Origin: Methanomassiliicoccaceae archaeon
Lineage (GTDB): Archaea; Thermoplasmatota; Thermoplasmata; Methanomassiliicoccales; Methanomethylophilaceae
Direction of reading: 5' to 3'
Length of the DNA stretch: 59,239 nucleotides
Assembly (NCBI GenBank): GCA_003557905.1
Contig: PWNH01000089.1
Coordinates: forward strand, 1 to 59,239
In this document: piece by piece, positions 18,423 to 26,325 of the stretch
How positions within the stretch are numbered: position 1 is the first letter of the stretch
Layout: every line of letters starts with the position of its first letter
Made by a program: the position numbers and the translations under genes
Notes under the pieces: generated by a model
What the model was told of the DNA's origin: nothing
The model's input: only the letters and a program-made list of their open reading frames with translations
Databases searched by the model: none

Positions 18423-19688
18423 ATGAAAATCGAGAGGGTTTGGGCAAGGGAGGTTTTGGACTCCCGAGGTAACCCCACCGTCGAGGCTGAAGTCTGGACG
18501 AACGGGGTGTGTGTGACCGCCATTGCTCCATCGGGTGCTTCGACCGGTACTTTCGAGGCCGTCGAGCTGCGCGATGGGGGTGACCGTTACGGAGGCAAAG
18601 GCGTCCTGAATGCGGTGGAGAACGTACGAAGGTACATCGCTCCCGCATTGGTCGGTATGGATTGCAGCGACCAGCGAGCTGTGGATTCCGTACTTGTTGA
18701 AACGGACGGCACCTCTAACAAATCCAAGCTAGGGGGCAACGCCATCACTGCTGTGTCAATGGCAGTGGCGAAGGCGGGCTCGATGGTCTCGGGAAAAGAG
18801 GTCTATGAGCACATCGGTGATGACAATGTCACATTGCCGGTACCCATGTTCAACATAATCAACGGCGGTAAACACGCTGGAGGGGACCTTAGGATACAGG
18901 AGTTCATGGTAATCCCCACTGGGGCGCCTTCGTTCTCAGAGGGTCTGAGGATGGCGGCCGAGATATACGCTTCGCTCAAAACCTTACTTAAGAACCGTTA
19001 CGGGGTGTCCTCAGTCAACATCGGTGACGAAGGGGGTTTCGCACCCGCACTGAACAATTCCTCAGAGGCGCTGTCGACTATTGTGACGGCGATAGAGGAT
19101 GCGGGATACCTCCCTGGAAAGGAGGTGTTCCTGGCATTGGATGCCGCATCCAGTGAATTCCATAAGGCCGGTGTCTACAACATCGACGGTCTGGATCTCA
19201 ACTCCGGCCAGTTGGTCGACCACTATTCTCAGATGGTGGAGGACTTCCCATTGATCAGCATCGAGGATCCCTTCGAGGAGGATGATTTCGATGCTTTGAA
19301 AGAACTCACCAGGAAACTGGGCGATAAGATACAGATTGTCGGCGATGACGTTTTCGTCACCAACACCGAACGCCTGTCCAAAGGTATCGAAATGGGGGCA
19401 GGCAACGCCTTGTTGCTGAAGGTCAATCAGATCGGGACGATATCCGAGGCCGAGGATGCCGCCATCATGAGCTTCAAGAACGGTTACAACGTCGTGGTGT
19501 CCCATCGCTCTGGCGAGTCCGAGGACGTCACCATCGCTGACCTATCCGTCGGTTGGGGTGCGGGACAGATCAAGACCGGAGCCCCCGCCCGTGGTGAGAG
19601 GACTGCTAAGTACAACCGTTTGTTGAGGATCGAGGAGCGCCTCGGGGACAAAGCGGTCTACCCTGGCCTCAAGGCGTTCAAGCATTGA
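18423..19688 (+). CDS. eno: enolase
   Basis: Interconverts 2-phosphoglycerate and phosphoenolpyruvate with magnesium. Family signatures are REVLDSRGNPTVE at the N-terminus, the catalytic loop and metal ligands in FLALDAAS, SIEDPFEEDD and IVGDDVFVTN, the catalytic lysine in LLLKVNQIGT, and VSHRSGESED. The 421-residue length is normal. An AAGGAG precedes the ATG. The neighbouring regulator upstream and nicotinate phosphoribosyltransferase downstream (38 bases) suggest a three-gene transcript. Confidence 0.97.
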   Translation: MKIERVWAREVLDSRGNPTVEAEVWTNGVCVTAIAPSGASTGTFEAVELRDGGDRYGGKGVLNAVENVRRYIAPALVGMDCSDQRAVDSVLVETDGTSNKSKLGGNAITAVSMAVAKAGSMVSGKEVYEHIGDDNVTLPVPMFNIINGGKHAGGDLRIQEFMVIPTGAPSFSEGLRMAAEIYASLKTLLKNRYGVSSVNIGDEGGFAPALNNSSEALSTIVTAIEDAGYLPGKEVFLALDAASSEFHKAGVYNIDGLDLNSGQLVDHYSQMVEDFPLISIEDPFEEDDFDALKELTRKLGDKIQIVGDDVFVTNTERLSKGIEMGAGNALLLKVNQIGTISEAEDAAIMSFKNGYNVVVSHRSGESEDVTIADLSVGWGAGQIKTGAPARGERTAKYNRLLRIEERLGDKAVYPGLKAFKH

Positions 19689-19726
19689 AGCGATGGCCCC
19701 GGCATCGATGATCTGGAAGGGTTAAA

Positions 19727-20932
19727 ATGGAGAGGCTGTTCATTGCCACCGAGGAGGACATACGTCAGGGCAGGACGATGGATGTTTATTTCCAACGCAG
19801 CCTAGGGGTGTTGAAGGCCTTGGATATGGAGGAAACCCGCGTCAAAGCGGAGTTCAGCGCCGGATCCCTCCCTGCGGGTTGGCCATGGGCGATAATATGC
19901 GGCACGGAGGAGGTGCTCCGCCTGATGGAAGGCCTGCCCGTGGATCTCTACGGGATACCTGAGGGCACGCTGTGGCGTCCCAGATCCTCCCGCGGTCCGC
20001 GCATACCCTTCATGAACATCGAAGGCCCATATTGCGGTTTCGGGGAGATGGAAACTTCGATTTTGGGTATGTTATGCCATTCCAGCGGCGTCGCGACCAA
20101 GGCGGCCAGATGCAAGATGGCGGCGGAAATGGGCCATCTGATGGCATTCGGTAACCGTCGCATGCATCCTGCCTTGGCCCCTATGTTGGATAGGTCCGCG
20201 TTCATCGGTGGATGCGACGGAGTGGCATCCCCTCTCGGTGCCGAACTCATAGGCGAGGAGGCTCTGGGAACTGTCCCACACGCATTGATTCTCATGATAG
20301 GCGACGAGGTCAAGGCCTACCAGGCCTTCAATGACCATTCGGACGCAGATGTTCCGAGGATAGTTCTGGTGGACACCTTCTCGGATGAGCGCTTCGGGGC
20401 TCTCGAGGCATGCCGTAGCATACCGGGTTTGGAAGGCATCAGACTCGACACCCCCGGTTCTCGTCGCGGATCGTTCCGCGAACTTGTACAGGAGGTCCGG
20501 TGGGAGATGGACATGGCAGGTCATCACAAAGTGAGGATCATCGCCACCGGCGGTCTTGACGAGGACAGTATCCGTAAGTTGAAAGGATCGGGCGTGGACT
20601 CATTCGGCGTTGGTACGAGTATCAGCAACGCTCCGACCGTGGATTTCTCTATGGACCTGGTGGAGAAGGACGGTGTACCGATATCCAAGAGGGGCAAGTT
20701 CAGCGGACGCAAGTATCCGTTCCGCTGTCCTGCATGTCTGTTGATGGATGTCTCTCTGGACCGGGAAGAAGAGATGCAATGTGAGTGCGGCGCGGTCATG
20801 GAGATGATCGAGGTCAGGATGATGGAGAACGGGCGTCGCACAATTCCCGCGGAATCCGCTAAACATATCCGGAACCGCGTCCTCGAGCAATTGCAGATGA
20901 TTCACGATGTCGACAACAATCGAAAGATATGA
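19727..20932 (+). CDS. pncB: nicotinate phosphoribosyltransferase, archaeal type
   Basis: Joins nicotinate to PRPP to give nicotinate mononucleotide for NAD salvage. The 401-residue sequence contains a type II phosphoribosyltransferase core with NIEGPYCGFGEMETSILG, FGNRRMHPA and the phosphate-binding IATGGLDEDSI/GVGTSISN segments. A C-terminal zinc knuckle with CPAC and CECG near residues 336-358 follows; this layout matches the short archaeal enzyme known from Thermoplasma. It is the last gene of the regulator-eno-pncB cluster. Confidence 0.88.
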   Translation: MERLFIATEEDIRQGRTMDVYFQRSLGVLKALDMEETRVKAEFSAGSLPAGWPWAIICGTEEVLRLMEGLPVDLYGIPEGTLWRPRSSRGPRIPFMNIEGPYCGFGEMETSILGMLCHSSGVATKAARCKMAAEMGHLMAFGNRRMHPALAPMLDRSAFIGGCDGVASPLGAELIGEEALGTVPHALILMIGDEVKAYQAFNDHSDADVPRIVLVDTFSDERFGALEACRSIPGLEGIRLDTPGSRRGSFRELVQEVRWEMDMAGHHKVRIIATGGLDEDSIRKLKGSGVDSFGVGTSISNAPTVDFSMDLVEKDGVPISKRGKFSGRKYPFRCPACLLMDVSLDREEEMQCECGAVMEMIEVRMMENGRRTIPAESAKHIRNRVLEQLQMIHDVDNNRKI

Positions 20933-21117
20933 TTATATAGCCGATTGAGGCGGCCAATCATGAATTCCCCTTTTCGATAGTTGCGAGCCCTTTTTTGATT
21001 GTTTTGTTATATACTCTATGAAACCACCTATCTACCAATTTTTAACATTCGTTTATATGGATGTCAATAGATTTCGGTAGCAAAACGAAAGCATTAAAAG
21101 ACAAGCGTTGTTTTCCA

Positions 21118-21195
21118 ATCATCGTCTTCGGACGATCGCCGCCGTTTGGAGGGACGGAGGCAACTGGCTCCAAGCCAGGTCGACGGGAAGGGCAG
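21118..21195 (+). ncRNA. candidate structured leader RNA or small RNA
   Basis: Three stems follow each other in G+C-rich sequence within an AT-rich gap. Hairpin 1 is ATCGTC-TTCG-GACGAT (21121-21136) with a cUUCGg tetraloop. Hairpin 2 is CCGT-loop-ACGG (21142-21157) with loop TTGGAGGG. Hairpin 3 is CTGGC-TCCAA-GCCAG (21164-21178). The loop TCCAA of hairpin 3 is complementary to TTGGA in the loop of hairpin 2, so a kissing-loop or pseudoknot is possible. It lies 50-120 bases before a metallochaperone-like gene cluster on the same strand. It does not match the tRNA, 5S, SRP or RNase P patterns I know, and I cannot assign it to a riboswitch class. Confidence 0.45.
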
Positions 21196-21228
21196 AGATT
21201 GAATGAATAGTTCAGCTTATGCTCTATA

Positions 21229-21242
21229 CTTGTTCGAACAAG
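21229..21242. repeat. 14-base perfect palindrome at a start codon
   Basis: CTTGTTCGAACAAG is a perfect palindrome ending one base before the ATG at 21244. It may be an operator for a dimeric repressor or an RNA hairpin that occludes the start. If it acts as a hairpin, the working start of the small protein could be a later in-frame ATG (21262, 21277 or 21283). Confidence 0.4.
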
Positions 21243-21243
21243 G

Positions 21244-21480
21244 ATGAGAGGTATTCCAGGGATGATAGGTTCAATTATGGAGATGGGAGGCCATTGCGCC
21301 CCTGATATCGGCAAGGTCTATTGCGAGTGCGGAAGCATTGTAGACCTTGACCGTTCATTCATTAATCTAAAACGTAAATTAGGAAAACCTATCGAATGCC
21401 CCACATGTCGCAACAATAGAATCTCCCACGACATTGATGCCTTGGACCGCCACTTCATCGGTGATGATGAAGAGGAATGA
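21244..21480 (+). CDS. small zinc-ribbon-like protein, unknown function
   Basis: A 78-residue acidic-tailed protein, not recognised as a named family. It shows YCECGSIVDLD (C27, C29) and ECPTC (C52, C55), a pattern suited to one metal ion, and ends in FIGDDEEE. The N-terminal 15 residues are methionine-rich and may not be translated, since several in-frame ATG codons lie there. It precedes the CobW/HypB-like GTPase by 72 bases on the same strand and may share its transcript and the upstream leader RNA. Confidence 0.6.
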   Translation: MRGIPGMIGSIMEMGGHCAPDIGKVYCECGSIVDLDRSFINLKRKLGKPIECPTCRNNRISHDIDALDRHFIGDDEEE

Positions 21481-21552
21481 ATCTCTAAAAATTATTAAGT
21501 TAAAGACCAATCTTTAATAACTCTGATTATCAATCTAACCCAAGGTGAGAAA

Positions 21553-22146
21553 TTGCATTTCGTTCTGGTATCCGGTCTATTAGGGGTGGGTAAGACCACT
21601 GTAATCCTGAACATGATGGATGCTCTCTATGAGAGCAAAGGACATCGTATAATGGTCATCGAGAATGACTTCGGGAACAAAGGCATAGACGGGGAGGTCA
21701 TGCGTAAATACGGCATGGACGTCCAAGAACTCAAGGGAGGGTGTATATGCTGTACCCTGAAGACCGGACTGATTGACACCGTTCGGGTTGTCCAGGCCAA
21801 TATGGATCCCGACATAATAATCGTGGAGCCGACGGGAATAGCCGACCCCGAGATAATCATAAATGCGGTCCAGGACTGCTCCGGGATAGAGATTGACCGG
21901 CTCAGCACTATCATAGTGGTCGATGCAGAACGTTTCGCCAAGACCTGGAAGATGTTCGAGAGGCCTCTGAAAAACCAATTGAAGGTCGCAGATATCGTAT
22001 TGGTGAACAAGATAGACACTGTATCCGACGAAGACCTTGACGGCATCAAGGAACGCATCAAGACGTTCGGTTTCAACGGCCCTGTGGAGGCCGTACAGGC
22101 TGACAAAGGTGTGAACATGGGTAAGTTGTTGGAGTTGTTCGAATGA
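21553..22146 (+). CDS. CobW/HypB/UreG-family GTPase, putative metallochaperone
   Basis: A 197-residue SIMIBI-class GTPase domain with Walker A GLLGVGKTT (residues 9-16), IENDFGNKGID as switch region, the metal-binding GGCICC motif (residues 62-67, the CxCC of COG0523 proteins), EPTGIADPE, and guanine-specificity motif NKID. COG0523 and UreG/HypB proteins deliver zinc, cobalt, nickel or related metals to target enzymes using GTP hydrolysis. This one lacks the C-terminal CobW domain, and the following gene may supply that role. The start is TTG 21553 with AGGTGA upstream; no ATG precedes the P-loop. It overlaps the next gene by four bases. Confidence 0.88.
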   Translation: MHFVLVSGLLGVGKTTVILNMMDALYESKGHRIMVIENDFGNKGIDGEVMRKYGMDVQELKGGCICCTLKTGLIDTVRVVQANMDPDIIIVEPTGIADPEIIINAVQDCSGIEIDRLSTIIVVDAERFAKTWKMFERPLKNQLKVADIVLVNKIDTVSDEDLDGIKERIKTFGFNGPVEAVQADKGVNMGKLLELFE

Positions 22147-22613
22147 CCGAGGACCAAGAGTTCATACCCACTCCGCTCGCCGCGGACCTCAAAGGGGTTT
22201 TCTCACCCCCGATGGAAGGAACGGATGCAGTTCAGAAGTTCTCCGACCTCCTGAAGGCCTTGACGCTCGGGGCGGTGGATGTCGGCGCCTGGTCCATAGG
22301 CCATGTCAAGGCTGTGGTGGAGGCAGGACAGGGATTCATATCAATGAGCAGCACCACTGAGGATGGCAACGTCCGTACCAAGGGCGAGTTGTCATCGGTG
22401 GAAGAATGGACGATGACCGTGAACGTTATTGTTTTCGGGCCGGATGTGGAAGACCTTGAGACTATGCTCTTGGAAAAGGTGGAATCCATAATGCCGGGTA
22501 GCAAGGTCAATGTCTATCACGCTGAAGGATGCGACGACCCCGAATGCTTCGATCCCTTCTGCCGCCGTCCCGAACACGTCCACGAGGACGATTGCGACTG
22601 TGACCGTTGCTAA
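22143..22613 (+). CDS. unknown protein with Cys/His metal-binding tail
   Basis: A 156-residue protein I do not recognise. Residues 25-125 look like a compact alpha/beta domain (FSDLLKALTLGAVDVGAWSI, then WTMTVNVIVFGPDVEDLETM). The last 31 residues are packed with possible metal ligands: H126, C130, C135, C140, H145, H147, C151, C153 and C156, mixed with aspartates. The start overlaps the GTPase stop (ATGA), so the two are translationally coupled and probably work together, the tail perhaps storing or handing over a metal. This is inference from the tail and context; the sequence itself carries no catalytic motif. Confidence 0.7.
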   Translation: MTEDQEFIPTPLAADLKGVFSPPMEGTDAVQKFSDLLKALTLGAVDVGAWSIGHVKAVVEAGQGFISMSSTTEDGNVRTKGELSSVEEWTMTVNVIVFGPDVEDLETMLLEKVESIMPGSKVNVYHAEGCDDPECFDPFCRRPEHVHEDDCDCDRC

Positions 22614-22615
22614 GT

Positions 22616-24922
22616 TCAAACGGTCTTCTTGACCGTCTTTTTCTTCTTAGCGGTGGCGGCCTTGGGTTTTTTGGCCGCCTTCTTCGGTCTGGTCGGGCAT
22701 TCGGGGTTGATGCACTGTTGCCTCTCCCCGAGACCAATGACCGGAGATCCACACTCGCCGCATTGCTCGCTCAAGACGTCGATCTTTCCCCTCAGAGGGA
22801 GGGGATAGGTCTGGTCGCAGTCCGGCCATGACGAACATCCAGCGAACCTTTTACCGGCACGGGAGAACAGCATCCTCACTGTCCCCTCGCCGCATTTGGG
22901 ACATTTCCCAAGGTCGTTCATCTGCTTGTTGGTGATGCAATCCGGATCGACGCATTGCTCCTGAGGGGGCTGACCGCGTCTGATCACACGTAGAACGGGC
23001 ATGCCGCATTCAGCACATCCCTCCTCCGTGGGCTGGATCATTGCCGACCGGGGCATAGGGAACGCCTTGTTGCAGTCAGGGTATGAATCGCAACCTATGA
23101 AGTTACCTTTGCGCGACCTCTTGATGGTGATGTTACCACCGCACTCGGCGCACTTTCCGATATGGGACTGCTCATGCAGAGCCTTGCGTATCTCCTCGCC
23201 TATCTCGTTGCGGTTGGCCTTCATCACATCAACCGCAGCGGAGAGCATCTGCTGGGACTCCTTCACAACGAATTCCAGTGATTTCTCGCCGTCAGCGATC
23301 TCCCCCATGTCCTCCTCCAGCCGTGCGGTCATCTCCACATCCGTGATCTGGCCGCCATACTTCTGCAGCGCCTTCACCAAGGCCATTCCGCTGGGGGTGG
23401 GTATGAGGTTCTTTCCCTGTACGTAGTTACGGGAGTACAGTTTACCGACAATGTCATGCCTGGTGCTCTTGGTCCCTAGATTCAGGTTCTCCATCTCTTG
23501 GATGATGGAGCCCTGGTTGAACCTGTACGGTGGACGCGTCTCGTCCTGTTCCATTGCCAAGTCCTTGACGTCCACCATACTCCCCTCCTCCAAATTCGGG
23601 ATGAGGTTCTCTGTGAATCTATAATGGGGATAATACCTTCTCCAACCCTCGAACAGTAGCTTCTGCCCCTTGGCCTCGAAGGTCTCACCTCCGACATCCA
23701 GTGTGCAGGATTTCTCCTCCACTCTGCCTGAAGGAGCGACGGTGGCGAGGAAACGCCTGACAACCAGCTCGTAGATCTTCCACTTGTCGCCTTTGATCTT
23801 CTTGGAAGATGCAACCCCTGTAGGGTATATCGGAGGGTGGTCCGTGGTCATCCGCTTACCCCTCGAAGGTCTTATGGTCTCCTGGTCGAGGATCTCGGCG
23901 ACCTCCTTGGAGAATTCGGAATCCGCAAGACGGTTCAGAACACCTTTGAGGCTGAGGCTCTTAGGGTAAACCGTATTGTCCGTCCTCGGGTATGATATGA
24001 AACCACTGGTGTAAAGGTCCTCGGCCAATTTCATCGCCAAACCCGGAGGTATGCCGATTCGGTTGGCCTCAGTGAGCAATATTGTGGTACTGAAGGGTGA
24101 TGGCGGGAAATCATCCCTCTCCTCGACGCTGAACGAGAGCACCTTGGCCTTATCAACGCCACCACAGCCGACCATCCTCTTCTCCGCCTCGGCCTTATTC
24201 CAGAACGGATTTTCGGAATGTTCTCCCTGGAATCCTTCTTCGGCAAAACTGCCTTTGATCAGCCAGAACGGTTCGGGAACGAAATCCTCTATCTCCTGGT
24301 GACGGTCTATCAGCAGTCTGAGGGTGGGACTTTGGACCCTGCCAACGGAAAGGAAGTTCCTGCCCAGTTGTCCGGAGTATATCGATATCATCCGGGTGAG
24401 CACCGCTCCCCAGGTCAGATCTATTATCTGTCTTGCCTCAGCGGCGTCTGCCAGTTTGGCGTCCGGTATCGTAAGATTCTCAAAGGCGTTCTCAACCTCT
24501 CCCTTGGTCAAAGCGCTGAAGCGCGCACGGCGGACAGTCTCCATATTGACGGCCGCCAGACGAACGGTCTCGAGACCAATCAACTCTCCCTCCCTGTCGT
24601 AGTCAGTGGCGATGATTATCTGATCCGCCTCGGCCGAAAGGGTACGTATGGCGCTGAGGATGTTCTTGGCTTTGACCAGCTTCTCCTGTGGAGCGTTGAT
24701 CAATTCCTCCGGAGGGACGCTGGACCAATTGTTGTAATGCTCCGGATAATCAAGTTCTATGATATGTCCTCTGAGCCCGATGACGGAGAATTCATCCCCT
24801 CCGCGGGTGAAGGTGATGACAGTGGCCCCATCCACCTTGGTGGTCTCCTGTTTCTCGTCTGATAGTATGGTGGAGATCCTGCGGGCGGCGTTGGCCTTCT
24901 CCGTTATCACTAGCCGCTTCAT
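22616..24922 (-). CDS. topA: DNA topoisomerase I, type IA
   Basis: Relaxes negative supercoils through a transient 5'-phosphotyrosine. The Toprim domain contains VITEKANAARRI and ATDYDREGELIG; the active tyrosine lies in FISYPRTDNT. After the core, the C-terminus has four zinc ribbons (CAECGGNI...CDSYPDC, CAECGMPV...CVDPDC, CPKCGEGT...CSSWPDC, CGECGSPV...CINPEC) and a lysine-rich tail. I choose ATG 24922 (768 residues) over a TTG at 24943, because a TTTATATCC box on the minus strand centred near 24949 predicts a transcript start at that ATG. It converges with the 22143-22613 gene, with two bases between stops. Confidence 0.95.
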   Translation of the reverse strand: MKRLVITEKANAARRISTILSDEKQETTKVDGATVITFTRGGDEFSVIGLRGHIIELDYPEHYNNWSSVPPEELINAPQEKLVKAKNILSAIRTLSAEADQIIIATDYDREGELIGLETVRLAAVNMETVRRARFSALTKGEVENAFENLTIPDAKLADAAEARQIIDLTWGAVLTRMISIYSGQLGRNFLSVGRVQSPTLRLLIDRHQEIEDFVPEPFWLIKGSFAEEGFQGEHSENPFWNKAEAEKRMVGCGGVDKAKVLSFSVEERDDFPPSPFSTTILLTEANRIGIPPGLAMKLAEDLYTSGFISYPRTDNTVYPKSLSLKGVLNRLADSEFSKEVAEILDQETIRPSRGKRMTTDHPPIYPTGVASSKKIKGDKWKIYELVVRRFLATVAPSGRVEEKSCTLDVGGETFEAKGQKLLFEGWRRYYPHYRFTENLIPNLEEGSMVDVKDLAMEQDETRPPYRFNQGSIIQEMENLNLGTKSTRHDIVGKLYSRNYVQGKNLIPTPSGMALVKALQKYGGQITDVEMTARLEEDMGEIADGEKSLEFVVKESQQMLSAAVDVMKANRNEIGEEIRKALHEQSHIGKCAECGGNITIKRSRKGNFIGCDSYPDCNKAFPMPRSAMIQPTEEGCAECGMPVLRVIRRGQPPQEQCVDPDCITNKQMNDLGKCPKCGEGTVRMLFSRAGKRFAGCSSWPDCDQTYPLPLRGKIDVLSEQCGECGSPVIGLGERQQCINPECPTRPKKAAKKPKAATAKKKKTVKKTV

Positions 24923-24973
24923 CGACCTCGACCAATAATTCAAGGATATAAAAACTGTGGCTCGAATGTCAGC

Positions 24974-25420
24974 TCACTTGTAATGACGGGGGCCTATATG
25001 ATGCATATGTGTGCTGGATGGTGACGCCATGGTCAATTTAGACCTCAAAACACCCTTTATGCTCATCAACTCGTTGGAGAAGTCCTGCAGCTCTTTCAAT
25101 GTGCCACTCACCAATAGGATCTCCATACAACGGTCATGATCCAGATGTATGTGTATGGTGGTGCTTACATGGTCATGTTTCTCATGCTGGATCGAGGTCA
25201 GCTTTTCTTTGACGCTACCGGTCTCATGGTCGTAAATCAGAGTGATGGTCCCTACCATGAATTGTTCCGGGTTCTTCCACTCCTCCTCCGCCAAAGCATC
25301 GCGGATAAGGTCTCTGATCCCCTCGGACCTGCTACCGTAGCCCTTCTTCTCCAAGGACCTGTCGAATCTCTCCAGCAGGTCGGGCTCCAGTGATACTCCT
25401 ATACGCGTTACGTTGTCCAT
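24974..25420 (-). CDS. nikR: nickel-responsive regulator NikR
   Basis: Ribbon-helix-helix repressor with a C-terminal ACT-like nickel sensor. Residues 1-45 (TRIGVSLEPDLLERFD, then YGSRSEGIRDLIRDAL) form the DNA-binding part. The nickel site is the H-rich stretch HDHVSTTIHIHLDHDRC with the expected histidines and final cysteine. The 148-residue length from ATG 25420 fits; a GTG at 25429 is less likely. The histidine-rich C-terminus (HMHHIGPRHYK) is an extra potential metal binder. NikR represses nickel uptake or uses nickel status to tune hydrogenase and related genes; hypA and hypD lie 2.8 kb away. I found no clear GTATGA-type dyad in its upstream region. Confidence 0.9.
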   Translation of the reverse strand: MDNVTRIGVSLEPDLLERFDRSLEKKGYGSRSEGIRDLIRDALAEEEWKNPEQFMVGTITLIYDHETGSVKEKLTSIQHEKHDHVSTTIHIHLDHDRCMEILLVSGTLKELQDFSNELMSIKGVLRSKLTMASPSSTHMHHIGPRHYK

Positions 25421-25545
25421 ACAATCCACGTATCCCGATAGATGTTAAAATGGTTTTACATGGTTGAGGATGCTACAGGAATGAGAGAACAATTATCGAA
25501 CAGGTTATTATAGTCGAAATCATAGCTTCGCATGGAGATGGATCA

Positions 25546-26325
25546 TTGAAAGATGCTCAGATTCTGGTCGATGCATTCCGTGCAGCGACAGCGGCAACTA
25601 TAGATGAGCAGGAAGTCGGCGTACTTTTCTCTGGAGGTCTCGACAGTACGATCATAGCAATATTGGCATCCGAGATTTCCGAAGTCACCCTTTATTCCGT
25701 GGGTGTGGAGGGTTCACACGATCTCGAGGCAGGGAGGAGTGCCGCTGACGAGCTGGGATTGAGATGGGAGCCGATAATCATCAACGAGGACCAGGTAGTT
25801 CAAGCAGTAAGTGAGATGGTGAAGCTCACTGGCAGCCGCAACCCGGTTAGCCTGTCCTTTCAGATTCCCATGTATTTCGTTTCCCGTCATGCCAAGGAAC
25901 ACCTTCTCGTCAGCGGACAAGGGGCGGACGAGCTCTTCGCCGGTTATGCCCGCTACTCGGTGATGAGTGTGGAGGAGAAGGGAAGGCAGATGGAGACCGA
26001 TATGGCGAAACTCATGGAGGACACCCTGCATCAGGAGCAGAAGGTGGCGTCCTCCGGAGGCAAGGACCTTCGTTACCCATTTCTCCATATGTCTTCGGTG
26101 GAGGCGGTAAACGGCATTCCATTGGAAAGAAGGGTAGGCTTCGAGACGTCGAAGGAGCTTTTGCGTGAAGTGGGCAGGATGCTAGGCGCTGGTTTCCTGG
26201 CGGAGAGGAAGAAGAAAGCCGCTCAGTACGGTAGCGGAGCCATGCGCTCATTGAAGGCCAATGCCCGTAGGCAAGGCCTAACTGTACGAGCCCTCATAGC
26301 AGGTATGAACGAGGAAGTACCATGA
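25546..26325 (+). CDS. asparagine-synthase-like PP-loop ATPase without glutaminase domain
   Basis: A 259-residue protein containing only the synthetase half of asparagine synthase. The pyrophosphate loop is SGGLDST (residues 29-35) and SGQGADELFAGY is the second AsnB signature, followed by the RYPFLHMSSVEAV segment. The N-terminal glutamine amidotransferase domain of AsnB is absent, so ammonia or another amine would have to come from elsewhere. The true substrate is unknown. The start is TTG 25546 with GGAGATGG just upstream; the ATG at 25532 is out of frame. The stop overlaps the folC start (ATGA), which hints at a shared cofactor-related role. Confidence 0.82.
   Translation: MKDAQILVDAFRAATAATIDEQEVGVLFSGGLDSTIIAILASEISEVTLYSVGVEGSHDLEAGRSAADELGLRWEPIIINEDQVVQAVSEMVKLTGSRNPVSLSFQIPMYFVSRHAKEHLLVSGQGADELFAGYARYSVMSVEEKGRQMETDMAKLMEDTLHQEQKVASSGGKDLRYPFLHMSSVEAVNGIPLERRVGFETSKELLREVGRMLGAGFLAERKKKAAQYGSGAMRSLKANARRQGLTVRALIAGMNEEVP

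Larger units (their letters stand above)
20933..21243. other. 311-base noncoding stretch holding a foldable RNA
   Basis: No protein gene is apparent. A TATA-like GTTTATATGG lies near 21050-21059 and a second, GCATTAAAAGA, near 21091-21101. The second would start transcription close to 21121, where the hairpin cluster described separately begins. The first 100 bases hold only T-rich sequence (TTTTTTGATTGTTTTG at about 20990-21006) that may end the upstream transcript. The last bases hold a 14-base palindrome next to the following start codon. Confidence 0.5.

Noticed and set aside
21141-21195. Cobalamin, Moco or NiCo riboswitch assignment
   Set aside because: Pieces such as GGGACGG and AGGGCAGAG recall metal or cofactor riboswitches, but the conserved cores I know are not complete. 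Only a covariance search could name the class.
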